A DNA stretch of 64,000 nucleotides from Corynebacterium atypicum. GTDB taxonomy: Bacteria > Actinomycetota > Actinomycetes > Mycobacteriales > Mycobacteriaceae. The position numbers and the translations under genes are program-made. The notes under the pieces are model-generated. The model did no database searches. It saw nothing but the letters and a program-made list of their open reading frames with translations, and was not told where the DNA came from. The stretch spans positions 776,553 to 840,552 of the forward strand of contig NZ_CP008944.1 of assembly GCF_000732945.1 (NCBI RefSeq). The letters run 5' to 3'. Position 1 is the stretch's first letter, and every line of letters begins with the position of its first letter. Positions 31,659 to 42,953 of this stretch are shown here, one piece after another.

Positions 31659-32431
31659 GCCGGCGCAAGTCGCAGCGGCTGACGGGCAAGGCCGCCCTCG
31701 ACGCCGCCTTCTGCGCGGTCGATCACGGCCCCCTGAAAGAGGCGCTCGGCGTCGACCTTGACGACGACCTGCTCGCGCTGGCGCTGACTCACCGCTCCTT
31801 TGGCAACGAAAACGGCACGTTGCCGAATAACGAGCGCCTCGAGTTCTTAGGCGACGCCGTCCTGGGGCTATCCGTGGCGGGTGCGCTCTATGAGAAGTTC
31901 CCCTCGCGGCCGGAATCGGACATTTCGAAGATGCGCGCCTCGATCGTGTCGCGTTATGGGTGCGCGGATATCGCCCGCGATATCGACCTCGGACCCCACA
32001 TCCTGCTCGGCCGCGGGGAGCTGAGCACCGACGGGCAGCACAAGGACTCGATCCTGGCCGATACCGTCGAGGCGCTCTTGGGTGCGATCTACCGCCAGCA
32101 CGGGTTTGCGGTCGCCCGCGACACGGTGCTGCGACTTTTCGGGTACAAGATTGAGACCGCCTCGGCAAAGAACCGCTACCAGGACTGGAAGACCACCCTG
32201 CAGGAGCGGCTCTCGGAGCTCAAGATCGACATGCCGGTCTACGCGGCCGACTCGACCGGGCCGGAACACGATCTCACGTTCACCGCGACGGTCACCGTGC
32301 GCGGGGTGGAGCTAGGCCGCGGAGTCGGGCACAACAAGAAGCTCGCCGAGCAGGAGGCGGCCCGGCTAGCCTGCGAGGCGCTGAGCGATCGCGCGGTGGT
32401 TATCGCGCTCACGCTGGGCGCCGATGCCTGA
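31655..32431 (+). CDS. rnc: Ribonuclease III
   Basis: The 258-residue enzyme cleaves double-stranded RNA in rRNA maturation and mRNA turnover. The signature NNERLEFLGDAVLGLSVAGALY holds the catalytic acidic residues, with the later Asp/Glu in DTVEALLGAIYRQHG. The C-terminal dsRNA-binding domain (about residues 180-248) includes GVGHNKKLAEQEAARLA. An N-terminal extension of about 25 basic residues precedes the catalytic domain. It overlaps DUF177 by 4 nt and mutM by 8 nt. Confidence 0.96.
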   Translation: MSRRKSQRLTGKAALDAAFCAVDHGPLKEALGVDLDDDLLALALTHRSFGNENGTLPNNERLEFLGDAVLGLSVAGALYEKFPSRPESDISKMRASIVSRYGCADIARDIDLGPHILLGRGELSTDGQHKDSILADTVEALLGAIYRQHGFAVARDTVLRLFGYKIETASAKNRYQDWKTTLQERLSELKIDMPVYAADSTGPEHDLTFTATVTVRGVELGRGVGHNKKLAEQEAARLACEALSDRAVVIALTLGADA

Positions 32432-33275
32432 GCTTCCTGAGGTCGAGGTCGTCCGCAGGGGGCTGAACTCGCACGCCGTAGGCCGCCGGATCGACGATGT
32501 CGAGGTTTTTCACCAACGGGCGGTTCGGCACAGCGCTTCCGCGGACGCGGTGTGCCGCGACCTGCGGCACGCGGAGATCACCGGTACCGGCCGGCGAGGC
32601 AAGTACCTGTGGCTTAAGCTTTCCGGCGCCCCGGCCGAATGCCTGCTGGTGCACTTGGGCATGAGCGGGCAGATGCTCATCAAGGCCGGCTCCGTGGGGG
32701 AAGAAGACCCGAATGCACGGCACCTGCGCGCCCGCGTGCGGCTTAGCGACGGCAACCAGCTGTGGTTTGTCGACCAACGCACGTTTGGCTACTGGCTGCC
32801 GGGCAAGCTGATCGGCGGCGTGCCCGAGACCGTGCAGCACGTCGCCCGCGACCCCTTTGACCCGGGTTTTGACGCCGCCCGTGTCGCCGCAGTGGTCAAG
32901 AGCAAGCGCACCGAGGTCAAACGGGTGCTGCTCAACCAGGAAGTTGTCAGTGGGATCGGCAACATCTACGCGGACGAGGCCCTGTGGGCGGCCCGCATCC
33001 ATCCGCGCCAACTCGCTGCGCGGGTATCGGTGTCCCGGCTCGCCGAGCTCCTCGGCTGCGCCCGGGACGTGATGGCCCGCGCCCTCGACCAGGGCGGCAC
33101 CTCCTTCGACTCGCTCTACGTTAACGTGAACGGAAGTTCGGGCTATTTCTCCCGCTCGCTGAATGCATACGGGCGCTCAGGCGGACCGTGCCGGCGCTGC
33201 GGGACACCGCTGGTCAAAGAGAGCTTTATGAACCGCTCGAGCCACTTGTGCCCGACCTGCCAGCGGCGCTATTGA
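32424..33275 (+). CDS. mutM: Formamidopyrimidine-DNA glycosylase
   Basis: The 283-residue base-excision enzyme removes 8-oxoguanine and formamidopyrimidines. The N-terminus PELPEVEVVRRGL supplies the catalytic Pro and Glu. The helix-two-turn-helix NQEVVSGIGNIYADEALWAARIHP and the C-terminal zinc finger (CRRC, then CPTC 16 residues later) are intact. It begins inside the end of rnc, so the genes are co-translated. In the mycobacterial order smc follows closely; here 16 kb of other genes intervene. Confidence 0.96.
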   Translation: MPELPEVEVVRRGLNSHAVGRRIDDVEVFHQRAVRHSASADAVCRDLRHAEITGTGRRGKYLWLKLSGAPAECLLVHLGMSGQMLIKAGSVGEEDPNARHLRARVRLSDGNQLWFVDQRTFGYWLPGKLIGGVPETVQHVARDPFDPGFDAARVAAVVKSKRTEVKRVLLNQEVVSGIGNIYADEALWAARIHPRQLAARVSVSRLAELLGCARDVMARALDQGGTSFDSLYVNVNGSSGYFSRSLNAYGRSGGPCRRCGTPLVKESFMNRSSHLCPTCQRRY

Positions 33276-33284
33276 CTCGTTGCG

Positions 33285-33704
33285 TCACGCTGGCTCAGCC
33301 GTTACGATCACCTGCGCCAGGGCGTAGCCGCCGTCGTGGCTGAGCGAGACCCGGATATCCGCGCCCGGCACCGAGCCTGCAAACGCTTTGCGCACCGCGC
33401 CGGACAGCTCGATCAGCGGGCGCTGGTAGGCGTCGCTTAGCACCTCGACCTCCGCGAGGTCGACGTGGTCGAGGACCGGGGCGCGGCCGAGCAAGGCGTT
33501 GGACCAGGCCTTGATAAAGGCCTCCTTGCCCGCCCAGCGCGCGGCCAGGTGCATGGCCTCCGGCTGCCCGGTAGATTGGGCGCGTCGGGCGGCCAGCCGG
33601 GCCTCCGCGGCCGAGAAGCTCCGCGCGAAGCGGGTGCCTGGGCTAGCCAACTGAGCGGCAAAGCCCGAGACTTCGACCAGGTCGACCCCGAGCCCCAGGA
33701 TCAT
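33285..33704 (-). CDS. acpS: Holo-[acyl-carrier-protein] synthase
   Basis: The 139-residue protein has the two family motifs: GLGVDLVEV near the start, with the Mg-binding Asp, and RWAGKEAFIKAWSNA in the middle. It transfers 4'-phosphopantetheine from CoA to a serine of the ACP domain, here that of FAS I. Its ATG overlaps the true fas stop (ATGA at 33701-33704), so it is the last gene of accBC-accD-fas-acpS. It converges with mutM; only 9 nt lie between them. Confidence 0.93.
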   Translation of the reverse strand: MILGLGVDLVEVSGFAAQLASPGTRFARSFSAAEARLAARRAQSTGQPEAMHLAARWAGKEAFIKAWSNALLGRAPVLDHVDLAEVEVLSDAYQRPLIELSGAVRKAFAGSVPGADIRVSLSHDGGYALAQVIVTAEPA

Positions 33705-36700
33705 GCCCGATACACTCCGTCCGAGCCGAGCCGTGCGTCCGGGTCGAGCAGCATGGCCGCCTCGATGTCGTGGACTTGGGCGCTCGTGGCCTGGCTCGGG
33801 TAGCGGCGGTTGTCGATGGGCTCAAAGAGCGCGGCGTGCCCGATCATGCCCTGCTCGAGGTGCTGGGCGCCGGCGCGCAACCGCGCGTTGGCCCGGTCAC
33901 GCCAGGGCGCGAGCGGCACTCGCGCCCTGGCTGCGCTGCACCGCCGCCTCGAAGGCCCCGGGGTGCACGAGGGCGATGACCGCCGAGACGTGGCCGAAGC
34001 CCAGCGAGGTAGCCAGCGCGGCCTTGATCGGGTGGTTGGAGCCCACGGCGAGCGGCTGGCGCGGCCAGACCAGGAACTGGCGCTGGCGGAACACCGGGTC
34101 CAGGTTGTCCAGCGCGCGGTTCGCGGGCACGACCCCGGAGGCAAACAGCTGCACCAGCCCAGAGATCTGGAACAGCGCGGCCCCGCCCTTGGAATGCCCG
34201 GTGAGCGACTTTTGCGAGATGACGTACAGCGGGTTGCCCGCGCTGCGCCCCAGCGCCTCGGCCAGCCGCTCGTGCAGCTCGGCCTCGTTCGGGTCGTTCG
34301 CAAGCGTGGACGTGTCGTGCTTGGACACGACCGCGATGTCGTCGGCGTCCACCCCGAGCGCGGCCAGGCTGCGGGCCAGCCGCGACTTCTGGCCGCCGCG
34401 CCCGGCCGCCAGCGCGCCCAAGCCCGGAGCCGGGATCGAGGTGTGCGCGCCGTCGGCAAACGTCTGCACGTAGCCGACGACCGCGTAGACCGGCAGGCCG
34501 AGCTCTAAGGCGACGTCGCCGCGGGCGATGAGCACCGTGCCGCCGCCTTGCGCCTCGACGAAGCCGGCGCGGCGCTGGTCGCCCGCCCGCGAGAAGAACC
34601 GCGGGTTAATGCCCTTATCGTAGAGGTCCTGCGAAGCCGCGGTGGCGTTCATGTTGCCAAAGCCCTCGAGGGACTCCACGGACATGTCATCGATCGCTCC
34701 GGTAACCACAAACTCCGCCTTGCCGGTGGCGATCTTGTCCACGCCCTCCTCCAGGGAGACCGCCGCCGAGGCGCACGCGGCTACCGGCTGGACCATCGGC
34801 CCGTACCCGGAGACGTAGGACTGCATCGCGTGTGCGGCGATCACGTTCGGCAGCGTCTCCTGCAGGATATCCTGCGGGATGTCTTCGCTTAAGAAGCGAT
34901 CCACAAAGAGCTTGCGCATCGAGGACATCCCACCAAAACCGGTACCTTGGGTGGATCCGACGTCGGCCGGGTGGACAGCCTGAAGAAGCTCTGCGGGGCT
35001 GAACCCGGCAGTCAAGAAGGCGTCTACGGTGGCCACCAGGTTCCACTGGGCCATGATGTCTGAGTTCTCGATCAGGCTGGCCGGAAGCCCCCAGCGCGCC
35101 GGGTCGAAGCCTTCCGGCAGCTGGCCGACCACCGAACGCTTCAACGTGGTTCGCCTGGGCACCATCACCTTCGCCCCGCGCCGGCGGGTGATCTGCCAGT
35201 GGTCGCCAGCTTTTTCGGCCGTGGTGAAGTCGGGGTCGGCGGCCACGAAGGCCTCGGCTTCCGCCGCGTTGGCCACGGGGAACGTGACATCTCGGTCCAA
35301 GAAAACGGTGACCACGTCGGTGGTGCCGCCCTTCGCAATCGGCCCGTGATCGCAGATCGGGCGCACGCCGGCGCGGGCGACCACCTCGTTGCGGAACCGC
35401 GGGTAGATATCGGACTCGTCGACAAAGTTATCCTGGGCGTCATACCAGCCGGCCCGCGGGGTGTCATGCCAGGTGATCAGCCCCATCATCCAGGCGAGCT
35501 CCAGGACGCCGGCTGCCGTCAGCTCGACGTCGCCGTCGGCCTGGATGCCCCATTCCGCGCCCGCTCGAGTGCGCGCGGAGCCCCAGGGGCCGATTTCGCC
35601 GACGCCCACGATGACGACCATCTCCTCGGGGCGCATACCGATCTTGCCAAAGGCTTCCGCGCCGCCCGCGGCGACGGGCACCCGCGGGGTGGGAAGCGCC
35701 GAGATGACCGGTGTGTCGTCGTCGGCATCAGAAATGTCCGCCGGCCGGGGTACCGCCGTGAGAGCCGCGAAGTCCAGCGACTTCAGCCCCCCGGTGAGAT
35801 CGGCGATGAGGGGAGACTCGCCGGCCTTCTTCCGAGCGTCCGCGCTGGCCAGATCGATAAGCTGGCGGGCCATCTCGGCGGTGCTGAAGGTGCGCACCCC
35901 GTTGTCCTCGACTGCGGCTACCAGGGGATCGTTGTGGGCCATCAACCCGGTACCGCGCACCCATCCGATCAGCGCGTGCGCAAGCGTGGTGCGCGTGCCC
36001 CAGGGCCCGATGCGCCACTTGTTGCAGATGGCCTCCAGCCCAGCCTTGATCTCACCGTAGGCGCCGTCGCCACCGAAGAGCCCGCGGTTGGGCGAGCCCG
36101 GAAGCACCGCGTGTAGGCGGTGGTCTACTGCGGTGTCCGAGCCGAGGGCAGCAAGCCCGGTCAAAAGCCGTTCGACGCCCCAGAGCATTACGCGCGCCTG
36201 GTTTTCAAACGCCGGCCCGGCCTGATCCATGGTCCCGGTCGCCGGCGGCGCGGCGAAGGGGAAGAGAAGGTCCGCAACAAACGCGGGCTTGACCACCTTG
36301 GCCTCGGCGCCGACCGTCTGCTTTTGCTCGGTGCCGATCCACTCGACGAGCTTATCGACGTCGCGGAAGGAGGCCAGGTTGGCCGGCACCAGCCAGAGGG
36401 AGGCGTCGCCGCGGGCCGACTCGCGGTAGAGCGTGCGGGCTTCCAGCAACCGGGCCTGCCCGATCCGTGACGCGGTCGCGATGGCGGTGGCGCCACCGGC
36501 CAAAAGCTTCCTGGTGACCGCGCCGGCGATCGAGTTGGCGGTAACACCGGTGACCACGGCGACCTGCCCGCTGAACTGGCCTGGTTGGGTATCGACGGCC
36601 GCTGCGGCCGCATCGAGCAGCCTTTCGCGGAGCGTCGCGTCCGCCGTCCGCGCGGCGTGCCAGCGTGCCTGCCGGCCACCTCCGCGCCCGTGGCGGTGAA

Positions 36701-39700
36701 GCTTACCGTCTGCGGGAGCTCTCCGCCGGCGGCGATGGTGGCCAGGTCCTCGCAGGCAGTGGCCCAGCGGTCATTGAGCTCCACGGCCCGTGCTTCGTCG
36801 AAGGTCTCCGCGACCAGCTCCGGCCACCGGGACCCTAGCTCGCCGGCAATGAGGTCGTGCAAGTCGGAGTCCTCGGCGGGTGTGTCGGTCGGCTTTTCGG
36901 CAGGCCCGGAAAGCCGGGTGATCAGCTCCTGGGCATTGGCGATGAGCGCGCCCGAGAGTTCCTCGCGCAGCTCGTCGAGCGCGGCCGAACTGACCTGGGG
37001 GCCGGCGGCGGCAGCCGCGTGCGGCTTGGCGACGCTGACACCCAGGTGCGCCCCGGCGAGTTCGACCGCGGCGTCGATAAGCGCATCCACTTCGGCGGTA
37101 GTGGTCGCGGTCGTGCTCAAGGTAGCCAGATCACCGCCGCGCACCGACTTTCCCTCGCGGGTGGCCAGCACGAGCGCGCAGGCCGTCCAAGCGGCCCAGC
37201 CTGCACCCAGCTGCCACGAGGCGCGTAGCCTCTCGGCGATCCGCGAGGCCCCCACTCCGGCGGCGCCGAAAAGCCGGCGCAGCGTCTCGGTGACCACCTC
37301 GCTGAGCACTGGGCCGAAGGGCTGGTAGTGGTGGGCGGCGGCATCCACGGTGGCGAAGAGCTCGCCCATTGTCGACTCCGCGGCCCCGTCGATGGCGTTG
37401 AGGCTGAGCTCGCTGGACATATCCATAAGCACTTGGTTGCGCTTCGAGGAGACCCCGCCGGTCAGGGTTTCCACCGTATCCGCCTGGCCGATCTGCTCCA
37501 GGCGCATCCGGGTGGCAAAGGCCAGCAAGAAGGCGGTGGCATCCGAAGCGGTGAATTCGACCTCCGCTGCCGGCTGCGTGCCCGCGCTGGCCGGGGTGCC
37601 GGGCTGACCCGCAGCCCCACCCTCAACTGCGGCTGTCGCATCGGGCCTGGCCTCGGACTCGCCCTGGGCGGCGGGCGGCGCGGCGCTCGGAGTCTCGAGC
37701 GCCTCGGGGCGCGGTGCGGCTTGCGCGGCACTATCCGCGCCGTCGGCCATCGGGTTCACCACGGGCTTCGCGCCCACGTGCGCGCTTGCGACGTCCCGGA
37801 CGTCCTCGTGGAAGACCACCGCGCGGTCTCGCTCCACGTTAAAGACGTTCACGCTGCGTTCGGCGAAATCCGGCAGCTTCAGAGTGCGCTGGGCCAGGTT
37901 GGCCAGGGTGGGGGCGTGCCCCAGGCCAATCTCAGTGACCTGCTCCACCCCCGCCTGAGCAAAGAGGAATTCCTGGGTCTCGATCCACCGCACCGGCGAG
38001 GCGAACTGCCAGGCCAAAAGCTCGATTAATAGGCCGCGGGCGATGGACTCGCGCTCGGCGGCCACGTCGATGCGCTCCCACCGCTCCACGAGGTCGGCGA
38101 CGTACTGCGACGGCGCGACCTCCAGGATGGCGCGGAGAAAGTCCGCGGTGAGTTCGAAGGGGCGGGCCACCAAGTTCGGGATGTAGCGGTGCTCGAGCAC
38201 ATCGACGTTGATCTTCTCGGGCAACAACTCGTCCAAGGTGGCGGCGAACTCCGGCACCCCGGCGCGCAGCCGGGTCGAGTGGAACGGTACGTCAACCCCG
38301 GGGACCATCATGCACGGCCGCTTGCCGCCGTACTCTTCGGCGCGGCGGGCTGAGTCTGCCACCAGCGCCTCGATGCCGCGCACGGAACCGGCCACCGAGT
38401 ACTGGGCGCCGGCAAGGTTAAAGTTCACGATCTCAAGGAACTCTCCGGTGGCTTCAGCCACGCCGGCGACGTAGTCGGCTACCTCGGCCGCGCCCACCCC
38501 GAATTGGTTCGGGCGTAGCGCCGCCATCCGGTAGTCGGAGCGCCCGGCGTCGTCCCGGGGGACCAGATCGTGCATCGTCGAGCCGTGGTGAAAGACGATC
38601 TCGAGGACCGTCTCGAGCGGGAAGATCTGCCCGTAGGCGGCCAGGGCGTTGTACTCACCCAGCGAGTGGCCGGCCAGGTAGGAGCCTGCCACCAGCACGT
38701 TATTCTCTTTCATCAAAGCCGTCTGCGCCCAGGCCACCGTTGCCAGCGCCACCTGGGTGAACTGCGTCAAGAACAACACACCATCCGGGTGGCGGTAGGT
38801 CACCCCGCAGGCCGTGATCTCGGTGGGGTTATCGCGCACGATGGCGAGGATGGAAAAGCCCAGGGCGGTACGGGTGTGCTTGTCCGCGCGCTCCCAGACC
38901 TCGCGCACTGCCGCCGAGGAGGCCCTGTCATCCAGCGCCATGCCCTGTTTCTGCACGCCCTGGCCCGGGTAGACGTAGGCGGTCACCGGCGGGCGGACCG
39001 CGGTCGTGGCCTGCGCGACCACCTCGCCGTCAACGCGGCAGCCCACCTCGAGGACGAGCCCGCCTCCGCGCCGGCGCGCGACGCGCTCCACGGTGATCTC
39101 CACCGCGTCGCCAAGCGCAACCATCCCGTACATCCGATACGTCCAGCCCTCGATGTGCCAGTACTCGCCCGTATCGTCCGTGGCGCTCACCGCGTGCTGG
39201 GCGGCCGCGCACAGCCACATGCCGTGGACCAGCGGGGCGTCCATGCCCGCGACGCGGGCGGCCCGATACGAGGTGTGGATCGGGTTGAAGTCACCGGAGA
39301 CCATGGCGAAGGCAGTCATGTCGCGCGGCGCGGTCACCGTGAGCTTGCGCAGAACGCTGCGCGGGGTGGCATCGACGTCGTCTTTTCGCTCCAGCCCGCC
39401 TGCGTAGTCGGGCTCCTCCGGCAGCTGCCGGCCGTGCACGCGGCCCCGGATGGCGAAGCGCTCAGTAAACGAGCCGACGATTCGCCCGGAGTCCTCCGGC
39501 AGGCTCAGCTCGGTTTCCACCACCACGATTCGACCCGAGGCCGACTCGCTGATCCCACTGCACCGGGAGCGCGCGTGCAGCGTGGAAAAGCCGCGCAGCC
39601 GATCGACGTCGAGGTCCTCGGTGTGGTCGAGGTGCACGGCGTTCAGCAGGCCCTCGATGACGGGGAAACCCTCTTTTTGCGCGGAGCCCAGTGCGGCGTA

Positions 39701-42700
39701 GATCGTCGGCCAGCACAGCCCTAACACCGCCGAGGGAACCATCGGAGCTAGCGTGAGCTCGCCTTCCACCTCGCTCGCGGTCACCCCGGCGTGCAAGGAA
39801 CCCAAGTCGGCGGTCAAGGCGACGTCCAGGTGGGCCTCGCCGAATTCGGAATCCGCACTGGCGACGATCTCGGGCAGGCGTTCGATCGCGGTGCCGGTGA
39901 TCGTGGTCGAGCCCACCCCGGCGGTGGCGGCGAGCAAGGCGAAGACGCTGGCGGGCAGCCGGGAGTCGTCGACCACGGGTAGGGCCCCGGTGGTCGTCTC
40001 CTCGCCCAGGATGAGCGGGATGCGAATCTCGCGCACGGCGTGCTGCACGGCCTCGGTGCCGTCCCAGGCCGTGTCGAGGTCCACCACCAGGTCCACGCCG
40101 ACCTCCGTGTCCACGATCTGGACGCCTGAGAGCACGTGCGCGGGGTTATCCATCAGGTGGCCATGCCAGGAAATATGGGGAACCGCGCGGGTGAACTCCT
40201 CGCGGGTCGCCGCTAGCCGCGAGTACCGGCGCGGCGCGCGCTCGGCCTGCCCGCTGTGCGTGCCGACGGCGTCGATCATGCGGTCCTCGTAGCGAGCGAG
40301 GATATCCGCGATCGGCTCATCGACCGTGGTGATCGCTGCCACCGAGACCGGCCCGGGGATGATGCGCACCTGGTCGGCGCGGTAGCGCGGGTCGTGGGAC
40401 TGCCAGAGCCCGTCGGTGCCCCACGAGCGCAGGATGTCCTCGTCGATGACGGGCACAAAGGGCACCGGCTTGGGGCAGCGGCGGCACATTTCGATGAACC
40501 AGGAGACGTCGAACGTCGTCAGGGTGACGTCTTCGGCGGCAGGGAAGGCAGCAACCAGCTTTTCGCCCGCCGCTGGCGCGTCGGCGACGTCGGCCAGGCT
40601 CGAGAACATGGTGGCCACCGGGCCGTGATCCTGGGCGCATAGCCGGGCCTCGAAGCGCTGGCAGAGTTCGAGGAAGCGCTGCTGCCAGGAGACGTCGTTG
40701 AAGGGATAGCACAGCTGGACAAACCGGCTAATCACCTCGGCGTAGGTCATGTCGGCAAGCTCGCCGAAGTAGGGCTTGGCGGTGCGGTTGATCGCCGCGA
40801 TGATGTCTGCGCGACGCTCGCGGCGCAGCTGCGGGTCCGCGCTTGCGGCGGCCACGAGCCGGGCGGCGGCGGCCGCGGCGTTGTCGATCTCATACATATC
40901 TGCCCGGTGGTGGGAGAGCCCGGAGGTCACCCCGCCGGCGACCTCGCCTGCGCCCACCCAGCCCTCGTTGTGCTCCGCGCTCACCCCGGGGGTGTCGACT
41001 AGCAGTTGTTTGACGTCCGGGTTCGTGTGCGCCTCCTTGGCCGTCATCGCCGAGGTGCCGATCATGACGCCGTCTACGGGCATGCGCACTCGACCGAAGT
41101 CCAGGGCCCAGTCCCCGGTGATGAACCGGGCCGCCCGCTCCGGAACCCCCAGGCCGCCGCCGACGACGAGCACGGTGTTGTCCTGCTCGCGGATCTCCCG
41201 GTAGGTCGACTGGAGCAGGTACGCGAGGTCCTCCCATGAGTGGTGCCCACCGGCGTGGCCGTCTTCGACCATCAGGATGATCGGGGTGGTGGGCAGCGCC
41301 CGCGCGATGGCGAGGGCTTGGCGGATCTGATCGACCGTGCCGGGCTTGAACGCCACGTAGGTCAGGCCGGAAGCGCGCAGCGACTCGACCAGGTCCCGGG
41401 CCTCCTCGAGCTCCGGGATGCCTGCGGAGATGACCACCCCGTCGAGCGGGGCGCCGGATTCGCGTTCGCGGGTGACCACGTGCTGGGCACCAAACTGCAG
41501 GTTCCACAAGTAGCGGTCCATAAACATCGCGTTGAACTGGGCGGTGCGCCCGGGGCGAAGTTTCTCCCTCAGCTCGCCGAGGTGGGAGACGATGATCTCT
41601 TCGGTGACTTGGCCGCCGCCGGCGAGTTCCACCCAGTAGCCCGCGTTCGCGGCCGCAGCCACGATGTCCGGCTCGGTGGTCGTCGGCGTCATGCCCGCAA
41701 GCAGAATCGGGGCCCGGCCGGTCAGCTGCGTGAATTTGGTCTGCACGACGGTGCGCCCATTCACTTCGGCGAGCGTGGGGCTAAACCGCTCGTAGTCCGT
41801 GCCGCGCTCCATTTTGGCGCCCGGTGTGCGCAGGGTGTCGCGGGCGTCAGCTGACGAGGCGTCGACAAGCCCCACCCCGCGGCCCTCGACGGCGCTGGCG
41901 AGCATCCTGCCCAGCGCCGTGCCCGGACCGAGCGAGACGATAAAGTCGACGTCTCCGGCCACCGCATCCACTGCCTGATCCCAGTCGAAGGCCTCGGTCA
42001 GCACGTGGGCTGCCAACTGGCTCGTGTTCCCCGGCAGCCCGGGGCACTGGGCCGCCCAGCGCTCGACGGCGCGCAGGGCCTCGGCCATCAGCGGGGTGTG
42101 GAAGGGCGCGGTAACGTCCAAGAATTCGCAGATGAGCTCGACGGGTGCGCCGCCTTTTTCCTTGCGCTCCACCGCAGCGCGCTGGGCTTCGGCGCGCTTT
42201 TCCGAGGACCCGCGCACTGCCTTCAGCTCCGCTGGGCGGCCGGACAGCGTCACCGAGCGCGGCCCCCCGACGATGGCCACGCTGACCCCTGGATGGCCGG
42301 TCAGAGCCTCATCGAGGCAGTGCCTAGAAACACCGCGCACCGACATCATCGGCGTCGCGGATTCGGTACCCCGGCACAGTGGCGTCTGGTGGCGGCGGTA
42401 GCGGCCGCGCCAATCAGTCGGGCGCAGGCCAAGAAGGATGCTGCCGTTTCGATGCCTGCTCGCGACTCCGGGGCCGTGGTGGCCGGCTGCGGTGGCTGGC
42501 CAGCACCAGTCGCAGAACCCAGCAGCTTGCGGGCGAGCTCGGCTGCCAAAAGGCCCTGGGAGTGGCCGAGGATAGCGTGCGGGTTAAGGTCCTGGTGAGT
42601 CGAGGTGAAGTCGATAAGCGCGGCGAACTGCGCGGCAAGAATTCCCGGCACCGAGGCAAAGGCCTGCGGCGCGGGGTTATCCCAGAGGTTGAGCTTGCCG

Positions 42701-42915
42701 CCAGTGATCCGGTCGAGCTCCGGGAGAACGGGCGCCAGCAGCGTGCTACTTTCCCGGAGCGCGGAGTCGACCGCAGTCTTGAGCCGCGGCGTCTCGGCAG
42801 CCTCGTAAAGCGCCGCCCGCCACGGGGTCGCCTGCCCGGCGAAGGCTAAGGCCCAGCGGTGAGCCGCCAGCTCGTCGAGGGGGCGAGAAAGGGAAAGGGG
42901 AGTAATGGAAGTCAA
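33701..42915 (-). pseudogene. fas: Type I fatty acid synthase, three frameshifts
   Basis: The multienzyme makes long-chain acyl-CoA from acetyl- and malonyl-CoA. Domains in order: acetyltransferase (GHSQGLLA), enoyl reductase (PILLAGMTPTTTEPDIVAAA), dehydratase (GDFNPIHTSYRAARVAG), malonyl/palmitoyl transferase (YPGQGVQKQG, AGHSLGEYNAL), ACP (GGVSSKRNQVLMD), ketoreductase (VAVVTGVTANSIAGA) and ketosynthase (VAACASAAVSLEEG, active Cys; LTGHSKGGAA). Frames switch at a C4 run, 42369-42372 (-1); at 36671-36677 (loss of one GGCC unit, or -1); and at 33905-33907 (+1). Corrected length is about 3072 aa, normal for FAS I. The start is TTG at 42915. As written, translation stops after 189 residues. 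Confidence 0.9.
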
Positions 42916-42953
42916 CGTCTCGACTCTTTCTTTTAAGTTCTTTGCGGTTTTGG

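Noticed and set aside
36188-42349. Three separate fas-related genes instead of one broken gene
   Set aside because: Frame ends fall inside domains (acetyltransferase, region before the ketoreductase, C-terminal tail), not at domain borders, and no ribosome sites precede the internal starts.
33701-42915. Programmed ribosomal frameshifting in fas
   Set aside because: Three different contexts with no shared slippery heptamer or downstream structure, and FAS I is normally read in one frame; mutation or sequence error is simpler.
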